64,000 bases of DNA, taken from contig JEMY01000013.1 of NCBI GenBank assembly GCA_000585075.1, forward strand, positions 1-64,000, written 5' to 3'. This DNA is from Candidatus Accumulibacter regalis (lineage in GTDB: Bacteria; Pseudomonadota; Gammaproteobacteria; Burkholderiales; Rhodocyclaceae). The position numbers and the translations under genes were made by a program. Within the stretch, counting starts at the first letter, position 1. Every line of letters begins with the position of its first letter. Below, in pieces: positions 1-9,424 of this stretch. A model generated the notes under the pieces. That model worked only from the letters and a program-made list of their open reading frames with translations, had not been told where the DNA came from and ran no database searches.

Positions 1-284
1 AGCAAATAAAGTCCGACTCACTCCAAGGTGGCGGCTGGTGACACAACTGCTTGTTCTACCCCATCTGGCGGCAGAACAAACACGTCGAGCAGGATAAGTT
101 CCGGTCGCTGCGGGTGCTCGGTGAGGCGTAGCGTACGATTTTTCCCGTTTCGTGAGCTGACCCCGTGGACTGCACGGGTTTCAGCATGCCTTGACTGCTC
201 AGGCGGATTTGCTGCCCCCGCCCTGGAGTGGTAGATTGCCGGGCTGCGGCCCGTCGCCGCCCCTTCGTTCGAGTGTCTTCTTCC
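1..284. other. Window edge with no supported gene
   Basis: Short open frames exist on both strands but none has a ribosome binding site, a recognisable domain or a plausible partner. One plus-strand frame ending near position 130 could be the tail of a gene lying left of the window. It is too short to name. Confidence 0.4.
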
Positions 285-1169
285 ATGCCACAGATCGCCG
301 TCAACAATCTTCATATCGAATACGAGTCTTTCGGCGCGCCGTCGGCGCCCGTCATTCTGCTGATCATGGGACTCGGCGCGCAATTGAGCCGCTGGAGCAG
401 GGAATTTTGCGCAGCGCTCGTCGAGCGGGGGTTTCGTGTGCTTCGTTTCGACAACCGCGACTGCGGCCTGTCGACCAAGTTCGACGAGGCGGGCGTGCCC
501 AACGTCGGCCAGGCGCTGCGCACGGGTGCGGCGCTGAACGCGCCTTACACGCTGGCTGACATGGCCGCTGACAGCGTTGGCCTGCTCGATGCCCTGGCGA
601 TCGAAAAGGCGCATCTTGTCGGCGCGTCGATGGGGGGCGCGATTGCCCAGATCATTGCCGCCCAGTATCCCCAACGTACCTTGTCGCTGACCAGCATCAT
701 GTCCACCAGCAGCCATCCGGATTTGCCGCCGCCGACTCGCGAGGCCTCACAGGCACTGCTTGCTCCCTTGCCTGAAACGCGCGACAAGGAAAGCCTAATC
801 GAAGACGCGCTCAAACGCCAGTTGGCCGTCGCCAGCCCTGATTTCCCCACTTGTCCGCAACGCTTGCGCGAGGTGATCGTCGACGAGCACGAGCGTGGCT
901 TTCATCCGCGCGGCGTGGCGCGTCAGCTGGCCGCTTTTCTGGCCAGCGGCGATCGTCGCGCCATGCTGCGCACGATCAGCGCGCCAACGCTGGTCGTGCA
1001 CGGTAGCGAAGACCCCCTGATTCCGGTCGCCTGCGGTCGTGACGTGGCGGCACACATCGCAGGCGCGAAACTGCAGGTCATCGAAGGAATGGCCCACGAT
1101 CTGCCAGTGGCCTTGACCGAGGTCTTCGCCGATGCCATCGCGGCTATCGCGCGATCGTCGGGGCGCTAG
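285..1169 (+). CDS. Alpha/beta hydrolase
   Basis: A 294-residue alpha/beta-fold hydrolase, probably a cytoplasmic esterase or lactonase; the substrate cannot be read from sequence. The nucleophile elbow GASMGG places Ser115, the acid is Asp243 in HGSEDPLIP, and the histidine is His271 in EGMAHDLP, so the catalytic triad is complete. I chose the ATG at 285 because family members begin with a short strand ending just before the glycine loop (LLIMGLGAQ); the longer frame from 228 adds a non-conserved arginine-rich stretch. It stands alone upstream of the exonuclease gene on the same strand. There is no signal peptide. Confidence 0.85.
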   Translation: MPQIAVNNLHIEYESFGAPSAPVILLIMGLGAQLSRWSREFCAALVERGFRVLRFDNRDCGLSTKFDEAGVPNVGQALRTGAALNAPYTLADMAADSVGLLDALAIEKAHLVGASMGGAIAQIIAAQYPQRTLSLTSIMSTSSHPDLPPPTREASQALLAPLPETRDKESLIEDALKRQLAVASPDFPTCPQRLREVIVDEHERGFHPRGVARQLAAFLASGDRRAMLRTISAPTLVVHGSEDPLIPVACGRDVAAHIAGAKLQVIEGMAHDLPVALTEVFADAIAAIARSSGR

Positions 1170-1315
1170 AAGCTGCCGCAGCTGATCATCCTCTGGCAGG
1201 CCATGAACAACGATCGCCAGCAGCAGGCGATCCGGCGTTGGCGCTTTGGCGGAAGAACGGCTGCTCGGGCGACGAGCCTTTCCGCCTGTCCAGCAGCCCT
1301 CCCCGCTGGCCACCA

Positions 1316-2761
1316 ATGAATCCTGTGCTTGCTCGCGAAAGGTTCGTTTTCGTCGACCTCGAAACCAGCGGCGCCAATTTCGCCAACGACCGGATCATCG
1401 AAATCGGCCTGGTCGAAGTGGACAGCCATGGCGCCCGCGAGTGGAGTGCGCTGGTCAATCCCGAAGCCCCCGTTTCTTCCTTCATCACCGGCCTCACCGG
1501 CATTGACGACTCGATGCTCCGCTCGGCGCCGACCTTCGCGCAAGTCGCGCCGTCCTTGCTCGACAAGCTGCGCGGTAAGTTGCTCATCGCGCACAACGCC
1601 CGCTTCGATTACGGCTTCCTGCGAGGTGAGTTCAAGCGACTCGGCATCGAGTTCCGGGCGCCAACCCTGTGTACGGTGAAGCTCTCGCGCAAGCTCTTCC
1701 CGCAGCACCATCGCCACAATCTGGACACCCTGGTGACGCGTCATGGGCTGGCAGTCGCGGGCTCCCGCCACCGGGCACTGGCCGACGCTCGCCTGCTGTG
1801 GGATTTGTGGCGCTGCTGGCACGGGCAAGTGCCGGTCGAGACGATTCGCAGCGCGGTGGCGAACATCGTTGGCCGCCCCGAGCTGCCAGCGCAGATCGAT
1901 GCGGAAGTGATCGACGACCTGCCGGAGGCCGCCGGCGCCTACGCGTTTTACGGCGAGGGCGAGCGCCTGCTCTTGCTCCGGCGGGCGACCAATATTCGCC
2001 GGCAGGTACTGGCGCACTTCACCGCCGCCAAGCGCGAAACCCCCTTGCTGCGCGACCTTAGGCGCGTCGACTGGCGCGACGCAGCAGGCGAGCTGGGAGC
2101 GCGTTTGCACGAGATCGGGCTGGCCCGTTCCGCGGCCCGAGCCGGGCCCGAAGAAGGCGAGCAACAGCCGGGCGGCAGTTCTCGCACAGCGCACAGCGAG
2201 CTTTGTTCCTGGCAACTTCGGGCCCAGGAAAGCGGCGACTTCCCGCCGCAACTCGTCCTTGCTCAAGACCTTGATTTTGCCGTCGCCGACGACCTGTTCG
2301 GGCTCTACCCGAGTCCGCGCGAGGCCTTGCGCAGCCTGCGCAAGCTCGCCGACGCGCACCGTCTGTGCTACAAGCTGCTCGGACTCGATGATCGCGCAAA
2401 GGCAGGGCCCTGCGCCGCCTATCGACAGAAGAGCTGCCGTGGCGTTTGCATTGGCAGGGAAACGCTCGCCCTGCATGGCGCCCGTGTCCTGATCGCCCTG
2501 GCAAAATTCAAGCTCCGGCCCTGGCCTTACAAGGGGCCGCTGGTGCTACTGGAGCGCGACGAGTTCGGGATGCGTGAAGACGTTCACTTGGTGGACCGGT
2601 GGCGCCTGGTCGCCACTGTGCATAGCGAAGAGGCTCTGCAGGAACGGCTGGCGAATGGACCAACCCGCCAGCCGTTCGACCCCGACATCTACCGCGTCAT
2701 CGGCCGCTGCCTGCACGCCGGCAAGATCGGCATTCGACCCCTGCCCCCTTTCTCACTTTGA
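1316..2761 (+). CDS. DnaQ-like 3'-5' exonuclease fused to a UvrC/Cho-type GIY-YIG domain
   Basis: 481 residues. The N-terminal half (about 8-168) is a DEDDh exonuclease of the DNA polymerase III epsilon type, with Asp14 and Glu16 in VFVDLETSG, Asp98 in HNARFDYG, and His152/Asp157. Residues about 202-280 align with the GIY-YIG fold of UvrC/Cho, but the hallmark is degenerate: GAYAFYG replaces GIY, and LLLLRRATNIR stands where UvrC has YVGKAxNLR. The C-terminal part keeps the Cys-containing SCRGVCIGRE segment of this fusion family. A DNA repair or proofreading role is expected, and the second nuclease may be inactive. I chose ATG 1316 over the longer frame from 1238 because the exonuclease fold starts right after it. 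The gene converges with the ankyrin gene, overlapping its 3' end by nine bases. Confidence 0.85.
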   Translation: MNPVLARERFVFVDLETSGANFANDRIIEIGLVEVDSHGAREWSALVNPEAPVSSFITGLTGIDDSMLRSAPTFAQVAPSLLDKLRGKLLIAHNARFDYGFLRGEFKRLGIEFRAPTLCTVKLSRKLFPQHHRHNLDTLVTRHGLAVAGSRHRALADARLLWDLWRCWHGQVPVETIRSAVANIVGRPELPAQIDAEVIDDLPEAAGAYAFYGEGERLLLLRRATNIRRQVLAHFTAAKRETPLLRDLRRVDWRDAAGELGARLHEIGLARSAARAGPEEGEQQPGGSSRTAHSELCSWQLRAQESGDFPPQLVLAQDLDFAVADDLFGLYPSPREALRSLRKLADAHRLCYKLLGLDDRAKAGPCAAYRQKSCRGVCIGRETLALHGARVLIALAKFKLRPWPYKGPLVLLERDEFGMREDVHLVDRWRLVATVHSEEALQERLANGPTRQPFDPDIYRVIGRCLHAGKIGIRPLPPFSL

Positions 2762-3415
2762 AGGCTCGGCCGCGGCCTTGCCGCCATGGCCGCCGGCCTT
2801 GCGCACGATGTCGGCGATGTCGGTATTCGAGCTCTTCAATGCCCAATCGACGGCCGTCGCACCGCTCTCGTTGGCGATATTCGGGTCGGCCTTGTTCTGC
2901 AGCAGCAGCTCGACGATCTGCAGGTGGCCAAAGCGGGCGGCGAAGAGCAGCGCTGTCGAACCGTTCTCCGTTGTTGCATTGACGTTGGCGCCCTTCTTGA
3001 GCAGGTACTCGACGACCGCCGTGTGGCCGTTGAAAGCGCCGTAGATCAGTGGCGGCCAGCCGTACAGGTTGACGTCCGCCCCGGCTTCGACGAGACGCTG
3101 GACGAGTGGCAAATTTCCCTTGAAAGCGGCCAGGCTGAGCGCCGTCTCGCCGTTCCGATTGCGGGTATTCAGGCGGGCACGGCGCTTCAGCAGCTGCGTC
3201 AGCAAATCGGCATTGTCACGCTGTACAGCCTGCATCAGCAAGGTATTGCCGGCAGCATCAACGGAGTTGACGTCCATCCCCTTGTCGAGCAGCTTGATGG
3301 CCCACGACGTGTCTCCGGAGATCAGCGCCTCCTCCATGTCTTCGTAGGCGCCGGCCGCGGCAAGGCCCGGCATGAGCAGGGCAAGGAGCAAAGCAAGAGT
3401 CTTGAGTGTCTTCAT
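2753..3415 (-). CDS. Exported ankyrin-repeat protein
   Basis: A 220-residue protein with an N-terminal signal peptide (about 1-21, ending in GLAAAGA) followed by about five ankyrin repeats of the form DxxGNTxLxxAxxxxxxxxxxxLLxxGAxxN up to residue 205. Ankyrin arrays bind protein partners; the leader predicts action in the periplasm. The start codon overlaps the tatD stop (ATGA), so it is translationally coupled as the last gene of the mltG-tmk-holB-pilZ-tatD run. The C-terminal tail (GGHGGKAAAEPSK) is polar and probably disordered. The partner is unknown. Confidence 0.85.
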   Translation of the reverse strand: MKTLKTLALLLALLMPGLAAAGAYEDMEEALISGDTSWAIKLLDKGMDVNSVDAAGNTLLMQAVQRDNADLLTQLLKRRARLNTRNRNGETALSLAAFKGNLPLVQRLVEAGADVNLYGWPPLIYGAFNGHTAVVEYLLKKGANVNATTENGSTALLFAARFGHLQIVELLLQNKADPNIANESGATAVDWALKSSNTDIADIVRKAGGHGGKAAAEPSK

Positions 3416-4194
3416 TGGCTGACTTTCGAACGGGCTTCTGGGAAAAGGCGGAAGAAGTTGTCCGTCGTGGCGTCGACAACTTCCTGGTAAGTCAGGCCAC
3501 GCAGGCGCGCGACCTCTTCGGCGACGTGCTTCACGTAGCCCGGCTGGTTGGTCCTGCCGCGATAGGGGACCGGGGAAAGATAGGGAGAGTCGGTTTCGAC
3601 CAGCAGCCGCTCGAGGGGAACGCGCCGCGCCACGTCGCGCACGATTTCGGCCTTCTTGAAGGTAACGATACCGGACATCGAAATGTAGAAGCCCTGTTCG
3701 AGCGCTTGCTCGGCAACCTGCCAGGTTTCCGTGAAGCAGTGCATCACGCCGCCGGCTGCCGCAGCGCCCTCCTCCTTCATCAGCCGCAGCGTGTCGACCG
3801 CTGCCTCGCGGGTATGAATGACCAGCGGCTTCTGCGCTTCGCGCGCGGCACGGATGTGGGTACGGAAGCGTTCGCGCTGCCACTCCGGTGCGTCCTTGTG
3901 CCAGTAGTAATCGAGACCGGTCTCGCCGATGGCGATCACTCGCGGGTGCCGAGCCAGCTCGACCAGTTCGCTGACCGAGGGTTCGCGTCCGCCGGTCGCC
4001 TCGGGATGGACGCCAACGGAAGCCAGGATCGTGGGCCATTCCTCGGCAAGCGCCAGCACCCGGTCCAGATCCTCCAGCGTAACGCCGATACAGACCGCGC
4101 AAGCCACGTCGTTGGCTTTCATCAGCGCCAGGATTGGCGCCATGTTTTTGGCCAGGTCCGGAAAGTCGAGATGGCAGTGCGAGTCGATCAGCAT
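3412..4194 (-). CDS. tatD: TatD family metal-dependent hydrolase
   Basis: 260 residues of the TatD amidohydrolase-fold nuclease family, cytoplasmic. The N-terminal metal site is visible as DSHCHLDF, with the further ligand segments SVGVHPE, AIGETGLDYY, VIHTREA, MHCFTE and ETDSPYLSP all present, so it looks active. E. coli TatD is a 3'-5' DNase, with roles proposed in repair of oxidative damage. The frame could open 18 bases earlier at a GTG, but the ATG at 4194 gives the usual family N-terminus MLIDSHCHL. It follows pilZ and is the usual fifth member of this operon (ycfH in E. coli). Confidence 0.92.
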   Translation of the reverse strand: MLIDSHCHLDFPDLAKNMAPILALMKANDVACAVCIGVTLEDLDRVLALAEEWPTILASVGVHPEATGGREPSVSELVELARHPRVIAIGETGLDYYWHKDAPEWQRERFRTHIRAAREAQKPLVIHTREAAVDTLRLMKEEGAAAAGGVMHCFTETWQVAEQALEQGFYISMSGIVTFKKAEIVRDVARRVPLERLLVETDSPYLSPVPYRGRTNQPGYVKHVAEEVARLRGLTYQEVVDATTDNFFRLFPEARSKVSQ

Positions 4195-4217
4195 CGGCGT
4201 GTTTCGGAGCACGTCGG

Positions 4218-4598
4218 TCAGATCGTGTGCGTCGGGCGGCCGGACTGCATCACCCCGCCGAGGAGGCCTTCGATGCGCCTCTTGGCTTCGACCTCGCCTT
4301 CATCGTTGTTGAAGTGCACACCGATGCCTTGCGCCTTGTTGTTCTGGGCACCCACCGGGGTAATCCAGACCACGGTGCCCGCAATTGGCAGCTTGGCCGG
4401 GTCGTCGATCAGCGACAGGAGCATGAAAACCTCGTCGCCGATAGCGTAGTTACGGGTCGTCGGAATGAAAATTCCGCCACGGCGCAAGAGTGGCATGTAT
4501 GCCGCGTACAGCGCCGATTTCGAGTTGATGTTCAGCGACAATACGCTCGGGCGCGGTGAGCCGGGTGCCGCTTGCTTGCGGCTGTCTGCTTCTGCCAT
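4218..4598 (-). CDS. PilZ domain protein
   Basis: A 126-residue single-domain PilZ-like protein of the kind encoded between holB and tatD in many beta- and gammaproteobacteria. The core contains GIFIPTTRNYAIGDEVFMLL, VVWITP and GIGVHF, which fit the PilZ beta barrel. The RxxxR...D/NxSxxG c-di-GMP signature is not obvious, as in the original P. aeruginosa PilZ, which does not bind c-di-GMP and supports type IV pilus assembly by interacting with PilB. A pilus role here is inference from family and position. The gap to holB is 15 bases. Confidence 0.88.
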   Translation of the reverse strand: MAEADSRKQAAPGSPRPSVLSLNINSKSALYAAYMPLLRRGGIFIPTTRNYAIGDEVFMLLSLIDDPAKLPIAGTVVWITPVGAQNNKAQGIGVHFNNDEGEVEAKRRIEGLLGGVMQSGRPTHTI

Positions 4599-4613
4599 AT
4601 CCCCTCGGGAGGT

Positions 4614-5645
4614 TCAGAAAAGCCGTGCGTAGTTCAGGAAAAACTCTTCGAGAAACAGGCGGCTATTCACGGGTTGCTCGCACTGGGCCTTGTATTGTAT
4701 CGCCTTTCCATTGAATGCCAAGAGCTTGCGAGTATCCGTGTCTTGCGCCAGGCGCAGCAACTGCGGCGCGTGCGCGACGAAATAGCGCGGCGGCAGGCCC
4801 TGACTGCCCAGAGTCAGGTCGAACAACCACTTCTGAGCCCACTCGAGGGAACGCTTCAAAGGCGCCGGGCGCTTTTCCGCCTTCACCGCCTTATCGACCA
4901 CCGCCGCGGCGGCCACGGCATCGAGGCCTTTGCCGCGCAACATCTGGCCGAGCAGCGAATCGAGCAGCGCGCGCTCACCCTTGACACTGAGTTCAAGCGC
5001 CAGCAGCGGCGAACCGCCGGCGAGCGCCAGCCACTGTTCGCCGTCGCCAACGCCGGCATGACGCAGCCAGGCGACCGCGTTTGCCGCTGGCGGCGGTCGC
5101 ATGGGAACCGTCTGGCAGCGGCTGCGAATGGTCGGCAGCAATCGGTGTGGTTCGCTGGAAATCAATATAAACAAGGTACCTGCAATGGGTTCTTCAAGTG
5201 ATTTAAGAATCGCGTTGGCCGTTGCCCGGTTCATCGCTTCGGCGGGGTTCAACAAGACCACGCGCGCCCCATGACGGTGGGTGCCCACATGCAGAAACTC
5301 GTCGAGAGCGCGAACCTGATCGATGGTGATCTGCTGGCTGGCCTTCTTCCTGCTCACCTCTTCGCCCGCAGCGGCTTCACTCCCCTCGCCTTCGCCGAGC
5401 GCATCCGGCTGCACGAGGCGCAGGTCCGGGTGATTGCCTTGCGCCAGCCAGCCGCAGGCTGGGCAGTGACCGCAGGCGTTTCCCGACTCGCTGCGCACTT
5501 CGCAGAGCAGCGCCGCGGCAAAGCTGCGCGCCAACTCGAATTTTCCGATCCCCCGCTGGCCCGCAATCAGCAGCGCATGCGGCAACTGGGCGCGCCTCTC
5601 CTGAAGTTGCTTCCAGCCTTGGCTGTGCATCTCTATTATGTTCAT
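4614..5645 (-). CDS. holB: DNA polymerase III subunit delta'
   Basis: 343 residues. It is the clamp-loader delta' subunit, an AAA+-fold protein that works with delta and the tau/gamma subunits to load the beta clamp. The N-terminal segment [17 protein letters not shown] is the degenerate P-loop, the cysteine cluster [10 protein letters not shown] is the zinc module, and the later [31 protein letters not shown] and [12 protein letters not shown] segments are typical of the family. Its ATG overlaps the tmk stop (ATGA). Length is close to the E. coli protein (334). Confidence 0.93.
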   Translation of the reverse strand: MNIIEMHSQGWKQLQERRAQLPHALLIAGQRGIGKFELARSFAAALLCEVRSESGNACGHCPACGWLAQGNHPDLRLVQPDALGEGEGSEAAAGEEVSRKKASQQITIDQVRALDEFLHVGTHRHGARVVLLNPAEAMNRATANAILKSLEEPIAGTLFILISSEPHRLLPTIRSRCQTVPMRPPPAANAVAWLRHAGVGDGEQWLALAGGSPLLALELSVKGERALLDSLLGQMLRGKGLDAVAAAAVVDKAVKAEKRPAPLKRSLEWAQKWLFDLTLGSQGLPPRYFVAHAPQLLRLAQDTDTRKLLAFNGKAIQYKAQCEQPVNSRLFLEEFFLNYARLF

Positions 5646-6277
5646 AAACAGTATTCTATGAGCGCTTCTTGAATCAATTTCTTGATTCTGTCCCGCGCCT
5701 GGTTGGCGTCGATACGGCGAATTCTCTGCGGCGCTGCCGCCGCACGCTCGAGGTAGGCGAGGCGCACGCGCTCGTGAAACTCGGCACGCTCCTGTTCGAA
5801 GCGGTCAAGGTCTCGCGCTTGCGCGGCGATGCGCTGGCTGGCGACCGACGACGGCAGGTCGAAGAGCAGCGTCAGGTCGGGTTGCAGGTGGCCGTGCACC
5901 CATTGCTCGAGCTGTACGAGCTTGGCCTTGTCGAGACCGCGTCCGCCGCTCTGATACGCGTAGGTGGCGTCGCTGAAGCGGTCGCAGATGACCCAGTCAC
6001 CGCGTTGCAGAGCCGGTTCGATGACCTCTGCGAGGTGTTCGCGGCGGGCGGCGAACATCAGCAGGGCTTCGGTTTCCAGGTGCATCGCTTCGTGCAGCAG
6101 CAGTCCGCGCAGCTTTTCGCCGAGGGCGGTGCCGCCCGGTTCACGGGTCGTCAGCACGTTGAGCCCGCGGCCGCGAACCAGGGCGGCAGCGCCGGCAATA
6201 TGACTGCTCTTGCCGGCCCCGTCGATGCCCTCGAAAGTGATGAACTTTCCGCGCTTCCGGCTCTCGCTTCGACTCAA
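5642..6277 (-). CDS. tmk: Thymidylate kinase
   Basis: 211 residues. It phosphorylates dTMP to dTDP with ATP in the cytoplasm, an essential step of dTTP synthesis. The P-loop [12 protein letters not shown], the DR(Y/F) motif in [19 protein letters not shown] and the Asp/Arg segment TREPGGT are all present. Start and stop overlap the neighbouring genes by four bases each (ATGA junctions with mltG upstream and holB downstream), a tightly coupled operon conserved in proteobacteria. Confidence 0.95.
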   Translation of the reverse strand: MSRSESRKRGKFITFEGIDGAGKSSHIAGAAALVRGRGLNVLTTREPGGTALGEKLRGLLLHEAMHLETEALLMFAARREHLAEVIEPALQRGDWVICDRFSDATYAYQSGGRGLDKAKLVQLEQWVHGHLQPDLTLLFDLPSSVASQRIAAQARDLDRFEQERAEFHERVRLAYLERAAAAPQRIRRIDANQARDRIKKLIQEALIEYCL

Positions 6278-7275
6278 GGTCTGCCGCCTTTCTGATAGCG
6301 CCTGACGGCGCGATTGTGTTCGTCGAGGGTCGGTGAAAACTGGCTGCTGCCATCGCCACGCGCGACAAAATAAAGCGCCTCGGTGGACGGCGGATGCAGA
6401 GCCGCCTGCAGTGAAGCAAGCCCGGGCATGGCAATCGGCGTTGGCGGCAGACCCGGCCGGGTATAGGTGTTGTACGGCGTGTCGGCGAGCAGGTGGCGCT
6501 TGCGCAGGTTGCCGTCGAAGTTCTCGCCGATGCCGTAGATCACCGTCGGGTCGGTCTGCAGAAGCATTCCCTGGCGCAGGCGGTTGACGAACACCCCGGC
6601 AACCAGCGGCCGATCATGGTCGCGTCCGGTTTCCTTTTCGACGATAGACGCCATGATCAGGGCCTGGTAAGGCTCCCGGTAAGGCAAGTCGGGGGCCCGC
6701 GCCTGCCAGGCGCGTGCCAGATGCTGCTGCATCGCACGGTAAGCTCGGGCGAGCAGGTCGACATCGCTGCTGCGCTTGGCGAAAAAGTAGGTATCCGGAA
6801 AGAAGAGCCCTTCAGCGGCTGTTTCTGGCGCGCCGATCAGACTCATGACCTCCGCGTCCGGCAGGCCCTTGGTATCGTGGCGAAGGTCCGGGTGTGCGTC
6901 GAGACGTTCGCGCATCTGTCGGAAAGTCCAACCTTCGATGAATGCCAGCTCGGCCTGCGTAACGTCGCCACGTGTCAGCTTGGTGAGCAACTCCAGCGGC
7001 GTGATGCCGGCAGCAATTTCGTAACTGCCCGCCTTGATCGCCGTGTCCACGCGCATCAGTTTGCCCAGGACGATCAGAACCCACGGATTCAGCTCCGCGC
7101 CTGCCGCGGCGACCTCCCTGGCGGCGACGCGCATGCTGCTCCCGGGAACGATCGTGAAATCGACCTGCTCGCTCGTCAAGGTGACCGGCGTCAGCACCAC
7201 CCAGGCGGCGGCAGCAGTCAGCAGAACGAAAACGGAAACCGCGAGAACGAACAGCTTGAGGAGGTGTTTGCGCAT
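6274..7275 (-). CDS. mltG: Endolytic transglycosylase MltG
   Basis: 333 residues. An inner-membrane lytic transglycosylase that cleaves nascent peptidoglycan and is thought to terminate glycan strands. One N-terminal membrane helix (about 6-27, [18 protein letters not shown]) is followed by a LysM-like region and the YceG domain, with the catalytic glutamate in [11 protein letters not shown] and the conserved [10 protein letters not shown] and [14 protein letters not shown] blocks. I chose the ATG at 7275, just before the membrane helix; the open frame continues far upstream without conserved sequence. First gene of the run to tmk, holB, pilZ, tatD and the ankyrin gene. pabC, present here in E. 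coli, is absent. Confidence 0.93.
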   Translation of the reverse strand: MRKHLLKLFVLAVSVFVLLTAAAAWVVLTPVTLTSEQVDFTIVPGSSMRVAAREVAAAGAELNPWVLIVLGKLMRVDTAIKAGSYEIAAGITPLELLTKLTRGDVTQAELAFIEGWTFRQMRERLDAHPDLRHDTKGLPDAEVMSLIGAPETAAEGLFFPDTYFFAKRSSDVDLLARAYRAMQQHLARAWQARAPDLPYREPYQALIMASIVEKETGRDHDRPLVAGVFVNRLRQGMLLQTDPTVIYGIGENFDGNLRKRHLLADTPYNTYTRPGLPPTPIAMPGLASLQAALHPPSTEALYFVARGDGSSQFSPTLDEHNRAVRRYQKGGRP

Positions 7276-7481
7276 CAATCCGGCGCAGCGGAGACGCTGC
7301 GTGGCTGGGGGTGAGGATGAAGTTCGACTGGCCCTATAATAGCCGAAACCTGCGCGGCTGAACCGACCGGCCGCCAACCCGGTCAGAGTTCCACGAGGCT
7401 TTCCGCCGAAGGCGACAATGAGCGCTTCCCGGACCCGCAAACTCAGGCCCGCCCCGAACCACTGACGAGAATGGCTTAACG

Positions 7482-8498
7482 ATGAACGCAAGCTGGCAGG
7501 AATTTCTTTGTGCCTCAGGAGCACGACTCGACCAGGACCTGGTCGCCGATTTCGGCGCGGCAGCCGACGAGCTGCGGGCCGCACCCGCAGCAACGATCGT
7601 CGCTCCACTGGCCCATCTTGGGGTGATTGAAGTCAGCGGCGCCGACGCGGCGAGCTTCCTGCACCAGCAGCTGACCAGCGACGTCAAGCACCTGGCCGAC
7701 GGCAGTGCCCAGCATTCGGCCTGGTGCTCGGCGAAAGGGCGCATGCTCGCCAGTTTTCTCGTCGTCCGCAGCGGATCCAGTTATCACCTGCGACTGTCTG
7801 CAGACCTGTTGCCAGCGATTCTCAAGCGCCTGCGGATGTTCGTGCTGCGTAGCCAGGTGAGCATCAGTGACCGCTCCGACGATCTCCAGCTTATCGGCCT
7901 GTCCGGCCCGCGCGCCGAAGAAGCGCTGCAGGCAGCCGGCCTTTCCGGACCCGTCGCGCCGCTGACCTGTAGCGCGTCCGCCGAAGGCATTGTCGTGCGT
8001 CTGGACAGCCAGCGTTTCGAACTGGTGGTCAGCAGCGAGACCGCTGGCAAGCTCTGGCAAGGCCTGCTCCTTGCGGCGCGACCGGTCGGCACGCGGGTCT
8101 GGCAATGGCTGGAGATAGCCGCCGGCGTGCCCTTGATCACCGACGGAACCAAGGAGGAGTTCGTTCCGCAAATGGCCAACTTCGAGCAGCTGGGCGGAGT
8201 CAGTTTCCACAAGGGCTGCTATCCGGGCCAGGAAATCATCGCCCGCACGCAGTATCTGGGCAAGGTCAAGCGCCACCTCTATCGCGCCCATTCGAACACC
8301 CCGATCGCCGCCGGCACGGCAATCTATTCGCCAGCCAACCCTGAGCATGCGTGTGGAATGGTCGCCAATGCGGCGCCGGCGCCGGCAGGCGGCTTCGACG
8401 CGCTGGCGGTTGTCCTGGAGAATTTCGTCGCCGCCGCCGACCTGGAAATCGCCGCCCCGGGTGGCGCGCACATCGACCTGCAGCCGCTTGTGCGCTAG
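7482..8498 (+). CDS. ygfZ: Folate-binding protein YgfZ
   Basis: 338 residues, GcvT-like fold. YgfZ proteins help repair or assemble Fe-S clusters in selected enzymes such as MiaB and use tetrahydrofolate. The signature KGCYPGQE with its conserved cysteine appears near residue 246, followed by IIARTQYLGKVKR. The N-terminal SGADAASFLHQQLTSDV and AWCSAKGRMLASF blocks are also diagnostic. It is divergent from mltG, a common arrangement in betaproteobacteria. Length matches E. coli YgfZ (326) closely. Confidence 0.92.
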   Translation: MNASWQEFLCASGARLDQDLVADFGAAADELRAAPAATIVAPLAHLGVIEVSGADAASFLHQQLTSDVKHLADGSAQHSAWCSAKGRMLASFLVVRSGSSYHLRLSADLLPAILKRLRMFVLRSQVSISDRSDDLQLIGLSGPRAEEALQAAGLSGPVAPLTCSASAEGIVVRLDSQRFELVVSSETAGKLWQGLLLAARPVGTRVWQWLEIAAGVPLITDGTKEEFVPQMANFEQLGGVSFHKGCYPGQEIIARTQYLGKVKRHLYRAHSNTPIAAGTAIYSPANPEHACGMVANAAPAPAGGFDALAVVLENFVAAADLEIAAPGGAHIDLQPLVR

Positions 8499-8531
8499 GC
8501 GAGCGGTCGGCGCGCCCTCGGTCGGCCAGCG

Positions 8532-9290
8532 ATGTGCCTGATCCTCATCGCCTGGCAGGCACATCCCGACTACCCCCTGGTCGTCGCCGCCAACCGCGAC
8601 GAGTTCTTTGCACGCCCCTCGGCGGCGGCTGCGTTCTGGTCGGACGCCCCCCAGGTACTGGCTGGCCGTGATCTCGAAGCGGGCGGCAGCTGGCTGGGAA
8701 TCGGCCGGGAACGGCGTTTTGCCGCGCTCACCAACTACCGCGAGGGTCGCCAGATGGCGATCAATGCGCGCTCGCGCGGCGCCCTGGTCGCCGACTTCCT
8801 CACCGGTGATGCCCACCCGTCGACGTACCTGGAGCAGGTCTCGGCGCGTGCCGCCGACTACAACGGCTTCAACCTCTTTGTCGCCGATGGCCAGCATCTC
8901 GCCTACTACGCGAACCGTGGCGACAGCCCGCCACGCTTCCTGAGCCCCGGTATCTACGGCCTCTCGAATCATCTCCTCGACACCCCCTGGCCCAAGCTGG
9001 CGGCGGCCAAAGCCAAATTCGCCAGCGCCCTCGCCGACTTGCCGGCGCAGGCCGCGTTCTTCGATCTGCTCGCCGACCAGGAAATCGTTGCCGATTCCCA
9101 CCTGCCGGAGACCGGCGTACCGCTCGCCTGGGAGCGCATCCTTTCGGCCGTCTTCGTGCGTTCCGAACACTACGGGACGCGGGCGTCCACGCTGCTCACC
9201 CGTCACCGAACGGGCGTAACGACGCTGCGCGAACGCAGTTTCGACGCCGGCGCGCTGCTCAGCGGCGAAGTTTGCGAGACTTTTACCTGA
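8532..9290 (+). CDS. NRDE family protein (TANGO2-like)
   Basis: 252 residues of the NRDE/TANGO2 family. The protein starts MCLILIAW, with the conserved second-position cysteine, and carries the name motif in AANRDEFFARP (about residues 20-30), then LAGRDLEAGGSWLGI and ALTNYREG. Eukaryotic TANGO2 is linked to haem and lipid handling; no bacterial function is firmly established. It begins 33 bases after ygfZ and is probably cotranscribed. No signal peptide. Confidence 0.88.
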   Translation: MCLILIAWQAHPDYPLVVAANRDEFFARPSAAAAFWSDAPQVLAGRDLEAGGSWLGIGRERRFAALTNYREGRQMAINARSRGALVADFLTGDAHPSTYLEQVSARAADYNGFNLFVADGQHLAYYANRGDSPPRFLSPGIYGLSNHLLDTPWPKLAAAKAKFASALADLPAQAAFFDLLADQEIVADSHLPETGVPLAWERILSAVFVRSEHYGTRASTLLTRHRTGVTTLRERSFDAGALLSGEVCETFT

Positions 9291-9364
9291 TCAAAACTGT
9301 CGGGAATTTTTACACTTCAAAAAAGGGACTGTTATATCCGATTGATCTGAAAAACTATTTTTTA

Positions 9365-9380
9365 TGGCCCGATAATTGCT
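9365..9380 (+). promoter_or_regulatory. Sigma-54 (RpoN) -24/-12 promoter for the PEP-CTERM gene
   Basis: TGGCCCGATAATTGCT matches the sigma-54 consensus TGGCAC-N5-TTGCW, with GG and GC exactly ten bases apart. Transcription would start near 9391, giving a leader of about 34 bases that contains the strong site AAGGAAGG before the ATG at 9425. PEP-CTERM genes of the related floc former Zoogloea are known to depend on RpoN with PrsK/PrsR. No activator site was identified. Confidence 0.7.
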
Positions 9381-9424
9381 TTGTAATTTTGTGAGAATCT
9401 GCTCACCTCTAAGGAAGGACCGCG

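Noticed and set aside
18-716. Long minus-strand open frame opposite the first hydrolase
   Set aside because: Arg/Ala-rich shadow of the hydrolase gene in GC-rich DNA, with no recognisable domain.
7325-7345. TATAAT-like sequence upstream of mltG and ygfZ
   Set aside because: A -10-like match exists but no -35 at suitable distance on either strand.
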